64,000 bases of DNA from Dromiciops gliroides (Eukaryota; Chordata; Mammalia; Microbiotheria; Microbiotheriidae): NCBI RefSeq assembly GCF_019393635.1, contig NC_057861.1:82158827-82222826 (forward strand), read 5' to 3'. This document shows, piece by piece, positions 1 to 10,659 of this stretch. The notes beneath the pieces are model-generated. The model saw only the letters and a program-made list of their open reading frames with translations. It did no database searches and had not been told where the DNA came from. Position 1 is the stretch's first letter. Every line of letters begins with the position of its first letter. The translations under genes were made by a program, and so were the position numbers.

Positions 1-21
1 TGCCTCCTTCCTTCTCCATGC

Positions 22-265
22 GTTGTTGTTCAGTCATTTTTCAGTTGTATCCAACCCTTTGTTGCCCCGTTTTGGGATTTTCTCTGCAAAGATACTATAG
101 TGGTTTGCTGTTTTCTTTTCCAGCTCATTTTACAGATGGGGAAATTGAGGCAAACATGGTTACGTGACAACTGCACAGCTAGTAAGTGTCTGAGGCTGGA
201 TTTGAACTCAGGTCTTCCTGACTCTAGGTCTGGAGCTTTATCTACTGCACCTTCAAATGCTGCCA
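22..265 (-). mobile_element. Mar1-type CORE-SINE
   Basis: On the minus strand the copy runs from a tRNA-like head through a CORE segment to a Bov-B/RTE-like tail ending in CAACAACAA, which appears as TTGTTGTTCAGTCA at the left end. The block matching TTTTACAGATGGGGAAATTG is the CORE. It is an old copy with many substitutions and no clear target duplication. The family name rests on recalled marsupial CORE-SINE structure. Confidence 0.8.
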
Positions 266-299
266 TACTGCTTTTTTTTTTTTTAATAGAGGTCTTGTT

Positions 300-780
300 A
301 TATCACTCCTTTGCTCAAAATACTTCAAAGGCTCCTGTAGTGCTTGGGGTAGAGTACTATCTTTGGAGTTAGAGGATCTGATTCAAGTCCTATCTCTGTT
401 ACCTCCTATATTCCTTTGGTGAGTCATTTCTACCCTCTGGGACTCAGTTTCCTTATTTGTACTAACTGGCCTCGGAAGACCTGTCCAGTGTCATCACTGT
501 AAAAAATCAACTACTAGCCTGGCGTTCAGGGCTCTCCATAACTTGGCTTCCACCTCCTGTTTCCAGCCTTTCCACTTATTCTGTGCTGTATGTAGCCCAA
601 GTACACTAGGGATCTTCTCCATGGTCCTACATGGTCCTGTTTTTGTCTCATGCTGCTTCCTGTGCCTGAAATGCTCTCTGCTCCATGGCCTGCCTTTTGG
701 ATTCCTACTTAAATTCCCAATCTTCTCTCCTTCTTGCTTCTCTCTTTCTCTCCTTCTTCCACTTCTTTCTCTCTTCCTTT
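300..780 (+). mobile_element. L2 LINE 3' fragment interrupted by a MIR
   Basis: The segments 300-350 and about 495-780 read as consecutive pieces of an L2 3' region (CACTCCTTTGCTCAAAA, then GGCGTTCAGGGCTCTCCATA). A sense MIR at about 352-490 (CTCAGTTTCCTTATTTGTAC) lies between them. The 3' part becomes pyrimidine-rich. No intact open frame is present. Confidence 0.6.
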
Positions 781-798
781 TTCTCCTCTTTCTCTTCT

Positions 799-950
799 GT
801 TGTTTTTTTGGGGGGTTTTGTGAGGCAGTTGGGGTTAAGTGACTTGCCCAGGGTCACACAGCTAGTGTCAAGTGTCTGAGGCCAGGTTTGAACTCAGGTC
901 CTCCTGACTCCAGGGCAGGTGGTCTATCCACTGTGTCACCTAGCTGCCCA
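799..950 (-). mobile_element. WSINE1-type CORE-SINE with 15-bp target duplication
   Basis: The minus-strand SINE head (reverse of ACCTAGCTGCCC) is at the right end and an A-rich tail is at the left. The flanks carry a perfect duplication TCCTCTTTCTCTTCT at 784-798 and 951-965. It inserted into a polypyrimidine stretch. Confidence 0.88.
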
Positions 951-965
951 TCCTCTTTCTCTTCT

Positions 966-1480
966 TCCCCCCTTTTCTTTTTCTCTTTCTTCTTCCTCTC
1001 TCTGGTTCCCAAGGTTCCTACCTGAAGGATGTCTAATCCCCTCTTCATGCCACTTTTCTGATAGGGTCTCTAGAAATGGGGAAATCCCAGCCTTCCGAGG
1101 TAGCTCATCTTATCCAGCCAAAATCTGCTGGCTTCAAGCAGTCATGGAGATTTCCTGGACTCCACTGTCTCTTCACATAAAACGAGGAGATTGGATTGTC
1201 TCTTTGGTTTCTTGTATCTCTGACATTCTATGAATCTTATTTCCCAAGTCCTCATCTCACTATGACACTCCATGGTCTAAGATCCTCTTCCCAGTTCGAA
1301 CATTCAGTGATCTAAGGTATCTTCCAGCTGAGACGTTCAGTAGTCTGAGCTCTAAGGCTTCCTCTCAGCTCTGATGTTCTAGGGGATTCCTGTATTGGGT
1401 AGGAATTTGGACTGGATGATAACTGTCCTTTTAACACTAACAATGTTTTTTTTTTATGATTGCAGCTATAACAACAACAA
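966..1480. other. Polypyrimidine tract and weak tandem repeat
   Basis: After the SINE the CT-rich tract continues to about 1015. From about 1255 to 1390 three imperfect copies of a 35-45 bp unit (CTAAGG, TTCCAGCT, GACGTTC motifs) follow each other, and look like a duplicated MIR 3' tail. No gene is visible. Confidence 0.4.
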
Positions 1481-1484
1481 TGAT

Positions 1485-1660
1485 AATATTAGCTGACATG
1501 TATATATTACTTTACAATTACTTTTTTAATCCTCATAACAACCCTGGATGATTCTGTAGGCATTTTTATCCTTATTTTCTGGCTGAGGAACCTGGGGCTT
1601 GGGTGAAGTGACTTGCCCAAAGTCACACAGCTAGGAAGTGGCAGAGATGAAATGGACCTT
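1485..1660 (-). mobile_element. MIR SINE
   Basis: The segment GAAGTGACTTGCCCAAAGTC followed by ACACAGCTAGGAAGTGGCAG is the reverse complement of the MIR core and B-box flank. It is preceded by the typical reversed 3' part (CCTCATAACAACCCTGGATG). Confidence 0.75.
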
Positions 1661-1839
1661 AGAGGTGGAACCGTGAAATTGTTGAAGCTATTGGAGTGCA
1701 TCTTCCCTTCCAACCCAGTGTAGTAATTCTCCTAGCAGCCCTAGTAAATGCTTTGTCCAACCCCTGCTGAATTACTTCCACTGAGAGTCAGTGAGCTCTC
1801 TGTCTCACCAGGTAGCAGAACATCGTCCTGAGCTTTTAC

Positions 1840-1988
1840 CTTGTAAGAGTTGGAAGAGAGCTTGGTGACCATTAGGTACAACTCCCCCATTCTCGAGAGG
1901 AGGGAGCAGAAGTCTCTGGAGGTTATGGGACTTGCTCTTCCATAGCTAGTTAGTGGCCGAGCTGAGAGAAGAGCCCAGGTCTCATTCT
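1840..1988 (-). mobile_element. MIR-family SINE, degraded
   Basis: It has the reversed MIR order: GAAGAGAGCTTGGTGACC, a GAGGGAGCAGAAGTC segment, then CCATAGCTAGTTAGTGGCCG and AGCCCAGGTCT. It is strongly diverged. Confidence 0.55.
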
Positions 1989-2235
1989 TGACCACCATCA
2001 CAGGGCATCTATGGTTATGTAACAGCTCTGATCATTGTTTTGATATCATCTGCCTCGTGTCTGCTGTGTTTCAAAGGCCATGCTAGATGCTCAGGACAAA
2101 GACAAAATAAAACTGTTTCTGCCCTTGAGTGACTTTCATTCCTCTGGAAGGGATAAGACATAAACAACTAAGTATAGTGTGGTGGAACCTGAGGAAAGAG
2201 AGAGCACTAAGTAGGGGTTCAGAGTTAGCCTCAGA

Positions 2236-2496
2236 AGAGGCAGCTGGGTGTCAAAATGAATAGAGTGCTAGACCTGGAGTCAGGAAGATCTGAGTTCAAA
2301 TTCTGACCCCGACACTTTGCTAAATATGTGATCCTGGGCAAGTCACTTAACCTCTGTCTCAGTTTCCTCATCTGTAAAATGGAGATAACAAAAGCATTCA
2401 CCTCCCAGGGTTGTTATGAGGATCAAAAGTGAGACGACAATTGCAAAACACTTTGCAAACCTTAAAGTGCCATTTAAATTCTAGCTACTATTATTA
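2236..2496 (+). mobile_element. Ther1/MIR-type SINE inserted in L2
   Basis: It has a tRNA-like head GAGGCAGCTGGGTG, a core CCTGGGCAAGTCACTTAACC, and a 3' end CTTTGCAAACCTTAAAGTGC running into CTATTATTA. L2 sequence resumes on both sides. Confidence 0.75.
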
Positions 2497-3209
2497 GGAA
2501 ACAACAAATTTGAGTGTTGAAAGAAGGTGAGGAATATAAGAGGTCCAGGGAGTGCTAGTAGTTCCATTTGGTTGTAACGCAGAGGAGTTTGTGAAGGGAG
2601 TAGTATGAAGTGAGACTGGAAAAGGCAGAAGGGGGCCAATTTGCAGAGGGCCCTATAGTGACCCTAATGGCTCTGCAATGACTGTACCATGTGTTAGAGC
2701 ATCCCCTCTTCACCAGGGAGCAGGACAATGAAGTGACAGAGCCCACGTTAATAGGGGTTTGTCTTTTATCCTATAGCTAATAGTAAGGCGCTTTCTTTTG
2801 ATCAGAACAGTGGAATAATCAGACCCGTGCCTTAGGAAGGTGATTTGGCAGTTGTGTGGAGGGTCGATTGGGTAAAGGAAGGGTGGGAAGCAGGAATACC
2901 AGTGAGGATGCTATTACCATAGCTGTAGTGAGGGCTTGGGGGGACCTGAGCAAGGGTGGTTGCTGCATGAATGGAGTGAAGAGATGAATGAGAGTAGAGA
3001 GAGGATGGAGAGAGAATGAACAAGACCTGGAAACTGAGTGGATATGGAGGAGGGGGGGAGAGGGAAGGATGAAGGATGATTCTGAAGTTTGAACTTGAAT
3101 GACTGAGACAATAGCAGTGCCATCGACAGACACAGTGACATTAGAAGATGTGTTGGGTTTCAGGGTGAAGATAACAAATGCCATTTTGAAGTTGTTGAGA
3201 TTGAAACAG

Positions 3210-3428
<219 letters not shown>

Positions 3429-3978
3429 ATTGATTGGGCTAGATATATTGATTTGGGAGTCACCTGTGAGGAAATGATCCTTGAACCTGTGGGAGCCGAT
3501 GAGATATCTAAGAAAATCCATGTGGAGAGAGGAGAGAAGTGAGCCTGGGATAGAGGCCCAGGAAACACCCACATGAGTGGGGCAGGAGATGGACGATGAT
3601 CAAACAGAGAAGACGGTAGGAGAAGCAGGAGAGAACAATACTAGGGAAGCCAAAGGGGGAGAAAGTGTCTAGAAGAAGAGTAGTGCCCCAAGGTACCAAA
3701 AGCTGCAGAGAGGTCAAAGAAGATGAGGGTTGAGAAAAGCCAGGCTATTGTTGGTAATGTTGGAGAGAGAAGTTTTAAGTGGAGTAGTGAGGCTGGAAGC
3801 CAGATTGCAAGTAACTGAAAAGCGAGTGGGTAGTGAGGAAGTAGAGCTAGCAAGGAGAGATGTTTCTTTCTAGGAGTTTGGCAATGAAAAGGAGGAGAGC
3901 TAGAGGATAAGAGCTTGAGGGGACTGAGGATGGACTGAAGGTTTCCTAAGGATGGCATACACCTGAACAGGGCACATT

Positions 3979-4238
3979 GAGGTGGTACCATGCACAGAGT
4001 GCTGGGCCTGGAGGCAGGAAGACTCCTCTTCCTGAGTTCTAATATGGCCTCAGACACTTCCTAGCTGTGTGACCCTGGGCAAGTCACTTCACCCTGCTTG
4101 CCTTAGTTCCTCATCTGTAAACTGAGCAGGTGAAGGAGATGGCAAACCACTCCAGCCTCTCTGCCAAGAAAACCCCAAAGCTGGTCATGAAGAGTCCATG
4201 CAGAGTCGGGCTGACTGAAGGTGACTGAACAACAACAC
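3979..4238 (+). mobile_element. Mar1-type CORE-SINE, near full length
   Basis: In order: head with GTGCTGGGCCTGGAGGCAGG, core with GTGTGACCCTGGGCAAGTCA, then the Bov-B-like tail (GGCAAACCACTCCAGC, AAGAAAACCCCAAA) ending in TGAACAACAACA. Confidence 0.85.
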
Positions 4239-4800
4239 CTGAGCAGACAAGCAGGTGTTTGTTAGCAGCCATTAGAAAGAAGATTTTTACACACAAACAC
4301 ATTGTTGCATTTATATTTCTACTGGCTCATACACATGTGCATGTATGCATGAATATATACAGAATACAATATTTTATACACATGCATGTATTTGTTGGGA
4401 AAGGCCCTGGAGAACATTGGAAGGATAGGATGGAGGACACAGCCCTCCCATGTAGGCTGTGGAAAGGAGGCCAGCTTCTTCTTTAGAGCTAGAAGTGAAA
4501 GGGGAGAGGATGGGTGAAGGCTGATTTTGAAGTATGGAGTAGGGGACAAAGGAGTCGATGGTGTATCTTTTCTCAGAAAAGAAGGTATCCAGGGCATCTG
4601 CTTGATGAAGAAGGTGGGGGCCGGGGGAAAGGAGGCTCTAGGGGACTGAAGAAAGAAGGAGAAAGGGCGGAACAACTCCTGAAGAGGGTGAGGTCGTCAC
4701 GAGAGAGCGACTGTTCCCCTGTGCTTGGCTAAGATCCGAGTTGAAAGCCAATGACCCAGTTGCCACAGTAGGGCAACTTCCTTCTCCTTCTAGGGTTGGG
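4239..4800. other. Unassigned, partly purine-rich sequence
   Basis: No gene is recognised. The right half is G/A-rich (GGCCGGGGGAAAGGAGG) and could be the 5' continuation of the antisense L2 to the left, but I see no diagnostic motif. Confidence 0.3.
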
Positions 4801-4804
4801 CAGA

Positions 4805-5350
4805 ACTGAATCTCAGAGGTGGCAGGGGCCTGGGCAGCCATCTGGCCCGACTCAATCCTATACAGGAATCCCTTCCACAACCTATCTGCCAAGTAGTCAT
4901 TCATTTATTTGTTTGGAGACGTCCAGTGAAAGGCAGCCTACCCCACTTTGAGCCAGCCCATTCTACTTTGAAGTACATTTCCACATTCTTAGAATATTTT
5001 TTTTTCTTACTCAAGCCCAAATCTGTCTCTCTTCATCTTTTGCCCATTGTCCTGGACGGGACGGTACAAACCAGGGCGGTTTGTACAATGTCTCATCCAT
5101 CTAACCTCGATGATTGTTGAAGACAGACCTTTATGTGCCCCCTTGAATCTTCTTTTTTCCATGCTAAGCAGCTCCCTTGCCCCGTCAGCTGATCCTCATA
5201 AGGAATTACCTTGAGACATCTTACCTTTTGATGGGTGTCATTCCAAACAGCCTCTTTTTTAATGGCACCCCCTCCCCATAGTGTCTCCCCTTCGTCTATA
5301 CTTAGAAATGAAGAGCCTCCTCTTCTCCCATGCTCCAAATCCCCTCTTCC
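4805..5350 (-). mobile_element. CR1/L3 LINE 3' region, antisense
   Basis: The order of blocks fits an antisense CR1/L3 3' end: GGAATCCCTTCCACAACC, then CAGCCCATTCTACTTTG, TTGAAGACAGACC, CCCCTTGAATCTTCTTTTTTCC and CAGCTGATCCTCATAAGG. It is highly diverged. Confidence 0.6.
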
Positions 5351-6310
5351 CTTCAGCTGTTTGTAGAGAGTGAGTGATTAAACCCCTGGGAGTCCTTTCA
5401 AGATCCTCGGGCAGTTCCTTCAACTGGCTTTATGGTGTAGCATGCAGGACTTACTTTAACATTTACAAGGCTGATCACATGAGGGCTAGGCTCAGGGGTC
5501 ACCTCCTAGCTTTTCTTCACCGACTTAATTGTTAATACTTGCTCTCTTTTCAAAGTATAATATATTAACTTCTCTGGGAAGCCTTCTTCCCTTTTGTAGA
5601 ATATAAGCTTCTTCAGGGCAAGAATTACCTTTTTATTTGTGTTTGTATGCCCACTGTCTAAGATATAGTAGGTACTTGACAAATGGTTCCTGAATTGAAT
5701 TTAACTGAATTTCACCAGGGTGGACAGCCCCATCATCACTGCTGGTCATACTCCTCAGTAGATGAACATTGTCTTTGTGGCAGTTGTGAGGAAAGTATTA
5801 TGAACCTTAAAAGGCTATACAGATATGAAGTGGCTAAAAAACGTTATCCTTCTGTGATCAGTTTCCTGGTGATGAGCCATTCCACTTTAGGCTTGAGGGA
5901 CAGACCCCCAAGCCATCCCACGTTGGCCTTGGGTGACAGACAGTCCATTGCCGGGCCAGTGTTTGAACCCGTGGTCTGATATGCCTGAACTCATGCCTTC
6001 TGCCATGGCCTGGATCATCCCCATGCTGCACTGAGACACTGGAGGAGGACGCCTGATAAAGTTGCTCATAATGGGCTACGATCCATATTTGTGTCATGTT
6101 GACTCAGTGTGAAATGTCACATTCCATGTTTTCCAGACTCCTTGCTCTCCTGGTTGCTCTCCTGTCACGGGCTTTGGCTTTTTCAGGGCTTCCGTTTGAG
6201 GGTGAAAGCCAGACTTCCCATTCTGCTATATTGGAATATAGTATGTGATAATATATGGGAATAGAGTGCAGTATATAGGGGAATTGAGGATACTCTGCCA
6301 ACCAGCTTTT
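5351..6310. other. Mostly unassigned; one L2 3' fragment
   Basis: A sense L2 3' end lies at about 5560-5710 (TATAAGCTTCTTCAGGGCAA and TAGTAGGTACTTGACAAATG). The segment 5850-6100 is not recognised as any repeat; its frames are short and show no domain. Confidence 0.4.
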
Positions 6311-6314
6311 TTGA

Positions 6315-6447
6315 GAAACAGCACGGTAGAGGGGAAGGGACATTGGACTTGGAGTCACGAATCCTAGGCTTGTGGGAAGAACTACCTTACCTCTGAGTCT
6401 CAGTTTCCTTGTCTGTAAAATGGGGATAATACTATTACTATACTAGA
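6315..6447 (+). mobile_element. MIR SINE
   Basis: The copy has GGAGTCACGAATCCTAGGC followed by TCTCAGTTTCCTTGTCTGTA and AAATGGGGATAAT, the sense MIR 3' half. Confidence 0.7.
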
Positions 6448-6511
6448 ACCCTGGACACCTTCCCATGTTCTATAAATTTCAGTTATCAAGGCCCTGTGCT
6501 CACCCCCTGGG

Positions 6512-6657
6512 GTGTTTGTTTGCTGGGCAACGGGGATTAAGTGACGTGCCCAAAGTCACACAGCTAGTAAGTGTCAAGTGTCTGAGACCGGATTTGAACT
6601 CAGGTCCTCCTGAATCCAGGGCCAGTGTTTTATCCACTGCACCACTTAGCTGCCCCC
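6512..6657 (-). mobile_element. WSINE1-type CORE-SINE
   Basis: It reads as the reversed SINE from GGGATTAAGTGACGTGCCC to GCACCACTTAGCTGCCCC. It is diverged from the younger copies; no clear target duplication was found. Confidence 0.82.
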
Positions 6658-6827
6658 TACAAAGGAGATTAAGATAAAGCCTCTGGCCTCCAGAGGTTCA
6701 CAGTCTAACCAGGGAGGAAAAACCCACGTGGAAAAAGTTGACTCTAAGGTCGTGTACACTTGGGGAACTAAGATCATCAAGGGTCATATATGATCAGAGT
6801 TCAAAGGGCCCTTCTTTTTTTTTTCCC

Positions 6828-6931
6828 AAAAATATGGAACGCTTCATGAATTTGCGTGTCATCCTTGCGCAGGGACCATAATCTTCTCTGTATCATTCCA
6901 ATTTTAGTATATGTACTGCCAAAGCGAGCAC
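6828..6931 (-). pseudogene. U6 snRNA retropseudogene
   Basis: The minus strand starts GTGCTCGCTTTGGCAGTACA and continues through the ACAGAGA segment, TGCGCAAGGATGACACGC and a GTTCCATATTTTT end, so it matches U6 snRNA over its whole length. About 3 nt are missing between GAAGATTA and CCCTGCGCAAGG (104 nt against the usual 107). A poly(A) tail lies at 6815-6824 on the minus strand, and a perfect 15-bp duplication CAAAGGGCCCTTCTT flanks the copy (6802-6816 and 6932-6946). The duplication directly abuts the 5' end, so no PSE/TATA promoter is present. This is an L1-style retrocopy, not a working gene. Confidence 0.95.
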
Positions 6932-6946
6932 CAAAGGGCCCTTCTT

Positions 6947-7552
6947 AGAGAGCAAGTGCAGCCCTCTGTCCAGTCATATAAACCTTCTCATTGGCAAAGC
7001 CAAGACTTGGACCTGTAGAGCTGAGCTAGTAGGACTATGGCAACTTTTAAACCAGGTAGGAACTGAATCACAGACAGAAATCCTATTGAAGGAGGGAAGA
7101 GGAAGGAGTCTGTTGGTGACTTGAACACAGCAAGACTTTAAAAAGACTTTAAAAACATTTTTTGTCTTTTTGGAAAGCTTTCCGCTACCTTAAACTCCTT
7201 TTCTTAGAGCTAACATGTTGGTACATTTCTCAGAGAACAAGGAAAGACTGATTTATAGGAAAAAAAAGAGGTGGTTGAAAAAGAAATAATTTTCCCCAGA
7301 CTTCATCTAACACTTGCCGAAAGGCAAGATGGGAATTCAATTTCCAGGAATCAGATACCTGGCCCCAGTCTGTCCCTGGGATGTGGTAGAGCCTAATACT
7401 GAAACCTGTTTGGCTGGGAGCTTAGGATGAGATGGTGCCCCATACCATGACATCGGCCTGCTGCTGTCAGTCGGCTTCTGTTCTCCTCTATGAAGCTTTT
7501 CTTGACTATTCCTGTACCTGAGACTCTTCTTCCCATGACTCATGACACCTGC

Positions 7553-7553
<1 letters not shown>
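6947..7553. other. Unassigned sequence
   Basis: No repeat or gene is recognised with confidence. The frames are short and contain no known motif. Confidence 0.3.
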
Positions 7554-7596
<43 letters not shown>

Positions 7597-7612
7597 TTGA
7601 GAGAGAGAGAGC
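7554..7612. repeat. (TG)n followed by (GA)n microsatellite
   Basis: About 20 uninterrupted TG units (7554-7595) are followed by a GAGAGA run grading into GCGCGAGCGTGCGTG. Confidence 0.95.
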
Positions 7613-8330
7613 GCGAGCGTGCGTGTTCTTCAGACATCAGCTGTGGATAGTTAATGCTCCGTTTTTGTGACTAGGGCTAGGGTTTGGGCAGGGCATGCTG
7701 GGAAATGTTGAAAAAGGGCTCTCTGAAAATACCCAGCACCCTTTTATGTTTAATCTGCATCATTAACATTTTCTCTATTACTTTCTTAAGTCTAGACAAT
7801 CAATAAAACAATATATCAAGCCCTGTTTGCTGATTTCCTGCATGTAAATGCTTGTCCTAAAAATTTATCAGTCAGTTCTAGTGAGCTGTGTGAGTGGGCA
7901 GGAAGAAGAGAAAGGGAGCTGAACACCCACAGAAGGCAGAAAAGAGACACAGGAACGCATCAGGGTGGACGATTGTGGGTTGGCTCCAGGGCCTGGACCA
8001 GAATGTCCAGAAAGAGACAGTGAATGTAGGGGTAACAGGATGCTGGCAGGTCAGGTCAGTTTCTGTATCTGAAGGTTGAAAGTGTCCTGGATTCGGAATC
8101 AGGGATTGAAGGGGAGGAGCTATGGGTGTTGTCCCAGAAGTTAGAGGTCAGGGCCAGACCCTGGGAACAGAGCACTCACAGTAGGTGACAGCAGAGGGTG
8201 AAAAGGACCCAGGTTTATAGGGTCCCTGGGCTTTGGATGAATGTGGCCAGTGAGGGGAGAGTCCTCAGGCTTATACATATCCTCACCCTGTGAATTCTCT
8301 AGCGTCAACCTCCCCTCCCCCTCCCCCCCC
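7613..8330. other. Unassigned, low-repeat sequence
   Basis: Positions 7690-7860 are AT-rich and free of recognised repeats (TTTAATCTGCATCATTAACA, CAATCAATAAAACA). It could be conserved non-coding DNA, but this cannot be judged from one sequence. The rest is G-rich with no recognised element. Confidence 0.3.
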
Positions 8331-8339
8331 CCTCCAGCT

Positions 8340-9010
8340 CATCAGTTAATCACTCAATAAGCACCTGCTACATGCCTGGTGTTGTGGATGGAAAGACAAA
8401 TGAAATGGGTCCTGCCCTCAGGAACTTACCATCCTAGGGGGAAAACAATATATGTATATAGAAGTAGACTCAAGTTGTATGCACACTAAAGTCTAGGGAA
8501 TATAGACAGGGGAGGCACTAGCGACTGGGGTGTGTGTGGTGGTGGGGAGGGGGGCATCAGGGAAGTTCTCCTGTGGGAAGACTTGTGAGCTGAGCTTTGA
8601 GATGCTATGGTGAGAAGGGAGTCCATTCCTGGCATGGGTGAGGCTGGGGGAAACCATGAAGGCAAGGGAATAGGAGATAGTGTATAAATATACTGTATAC
8701 ATGGAATTAATGTGTAATAAGTCTAGGCTGGAGCCAGATTTGTGCAGGGCTTTACATTTCAAAGGAGTCCATATGTGATCCTAGAGGCAAACAGGAGCCA
8801 CTTGAGCTTCTTGAGCAGGGGAGTTACCCGTGCTGTAGGAATATTTCTTCAGTTACTCTGGATGACTTATTGGAAAGTAGAAAGGCTAAAATAACTAGAA
8901 GGCTGTCGCTGTATCTCATCCTAGAGGTGGTGGAGTACGTGAACTAGGGTGGTGGTTATTTGAGTAGAGAGATAGGGTGGAGGTTCAGTTTGCAAGAGCT
9001 GTTTTCTAGG
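8340..9010 (-). mobile_element. L2 LINE, antisense 3' region
   Basis: It starts with the reversed L2 3' end (CACTCAATAAGCACCTGCTA, CCCTCAGGAACTTACC) and continues through GGAGTCCATTCCTGGCATGG, GTAATAAGTCTAGGCTGGAG and GCAGGGGAGTTACCC, in the order expected for an antisense L2. No open frame survives. Confidence 0.75.
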
Positions 9011-9600
9011 GATGCCTAAGGACCCTCACACCACCCCAAAGATGAGAGCTCTTCCCCTTGGAGGGCTGAGACCCTCCTACTCACTGGCACATTTCTGGCC
9101 CATCGCATGCACTATGGACACTACGAATGCCACCCCATCTCAGGATAGCCCAGCTCTCCCCCAGCTTAGGAAAGCCCCAGGTATCAGCCAAGTCAGTCTG
9201 TTTTTCTGGGTTGCCAGGTCTCACCTTGTGTGCCAACCCGCTCTCCTACTTGCCATCTGTGTGTATCTTACTTTCCTCATCTGGATGTTGGAAGGGTTGC
9301 ACTGGGTGAACCCCAACATCCTTTCTAGCTCAGAAACTATTATGATTCTGTTTTACAGGTCAGCTGAGCCACAAAATGGGGCAGCTGCTTGCTAGAGGTC
9401 AAAAAGACAGATGCGCGACTGAAATGGGGAAGGAAAACCTAAATCTCCTGGCCTCCAGCTTGGGTCAGGCCTCCTTGTCATTAAATCAGAGGAGAATCCG
9501 GGAGAGAGCCTAGACCAGGAGAAATAGACTATTCAAGCCAGAAGGGCTCTTTGGACATAGGGAATGGGACACGGAACATCAGCCAGAATGGGCATACATA
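9011..9600. other. MIR fragment and unassigned sequence
   Basis: A degraded sense MIR lies at about 9225-9355 (CTTACTTTCCTCATCTGGAT). It explains the 3' end of the 127-codon plus-strand frame starting at 9012, which is therefore unlikely to be a gene. Confidence 0.4.
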
Positions 9601-9740
9601 GGTCAGACCTCATTTTACAGATGGGGAAACAGAGGTCAGGGGGAAAAGAGTGAATGGTATAAACTACATAGCAAGGCAGTGGCAGAACAGGAACTAGAAG
9701 CCAGGTCTGCTGATTCCCAGACCGGGCTCTTTGTCTCTCC
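9600..9740 (-). mobile_element. MIR SINE
   Basis: The block CCTCATTTTACAGATGGGGA, then GCAAGGCAGTGGCAGAACAG and GGTCTGCTGATTCCCAGACC, is the reversed MIR. Confidence 0.65.
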
Positions 9741-10165
9741 TTCCCATGCAGTTTCTCTTTGCTGACACAGACAGTTGCCATCAGAGGCTTTTCCATTCCT
9801 GTGTACTTCAAAGGGGTAGCGGCCAGAAGCTGACCACAGCCCGGGCCCCATGCTACCTCCAAGAGTCTCTTGGTTTCTGGCGTGTAGCTAAGCCATCCCT
9901 GCAGGATGGGGACTTGGGACACGTCTGCTGGGGCCGACTGCCAGCCAAAGCGGCGTGACAGCGCTGGACTTGAATAGGGGACTCCTCAAAGGCCCCAGAA
10001 GAGGAGGGCCACTGGGTCAATGAAGTCTGTCTCTGGGGATCCACAGGAACTACAGCTCATCTTGGCTGCCTGAGCTGCCCTCGGCCTCTATCCCTCATCT
10101 CTGCTTGCCAAAAACCTGCTAGTCCCACGATTCCTGGCTTAAGTGCCGCCGCCTCCAGGAAAACT
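9741..10165. other. Unassigned sequence
   Basis: A GC-richer stretch with no recognised repeat. Overlapping short frames on both strands have no domain signature. Confidence 0.3.
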
Positions 10166-10167
10166 TC

Positions 10168-10327
10168 ATTCGCATGATACAGTGGGAAGAGCCCCCCACG
10201 TGGAGGCCTTGAGTCCGAATCTGCCTCCCACACACACCAGGCGGGTGCTGTTGGGCAAATCACCTCCATCCTCTGGGCCTCCATTGGGCTTGACCTCCCA
10301 GGTCTCACTGGATCTCTTCCAGCTCTT
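10168..10327 (+). mobile_element. MIR SINE
   Basis: GAGGCCTTGAGTCCGAATCT, TTGGGCAAATCACCTCC and CACTGGATCTCTTCCAGCTC follow the sense MIR order. Confidence 0.6.
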
Positions 10328-10343
10328 AAGAGTATACCATTGC

Positions 10344-10499
10344 GGGGCAGCTAGGTGGCACAGTAGATAGAGCACCGGCCCTGGATTCAGGAGGACCTGA
10401 GTTCAAATCTGGCCTCAGACACTTGACACTAGCTGTGTGACCCTGGGCAAGTCACTTAACCCTCATTACCACCCCCCCCTCCACACACACACACACAAA
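10344..10499 (+). mobile_element. WSINE1-type CORE-SINE (first of a tandem pair)
   Basis: It runs from GGGGCAGCTAGGTGGCACAG to CACTTAACCCTCATTACC, then a C run and (CA)n tail. It is flanked by AGAGTATACCATTGC (10329-10343) and AGAGTCTACCATTGC (10500-10514), a 15-bp duplication with one mismatch. Confidence 0.9.
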
Positions 10500-10514
10500 A
10501 GAGTCTACCATTGC

Positions 10515-10655
10515 GGGGCAGCTAGGTGGTGCAGTGGATAAAGCACCGGCCCTGGATTCAGGAGGACCTGAGTTCAAATTCGGCACTTAACTAGCTGTGT
10601 GACCCTGGGCAAGTCACTTAACCCTCATTGCTCTGCAAAAAAAAAAAAAAAAAAA
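10515..10655 (+). mobile_element. WSINE1-type CORE-SINE (second of a tandem pair)
   Basis: A second copy begins directly after the duplicated target of the first. It has a small internal deletion (TTCGGCACTTAACTAGCTG) and an A-run tail. AGTCTACCA recurs after it at about 10656, so the same site appears to have been used twice. Confidence 0.9.
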
Positions 10656-10659
10656 GTCT

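Noticed and set aside
9012..9395. 127-codon plus-strand open frame
   Set aside because: Its 3' half coincides with a degraded MIR, no domain is recognisable and there is no supporting splice or promoter signal.
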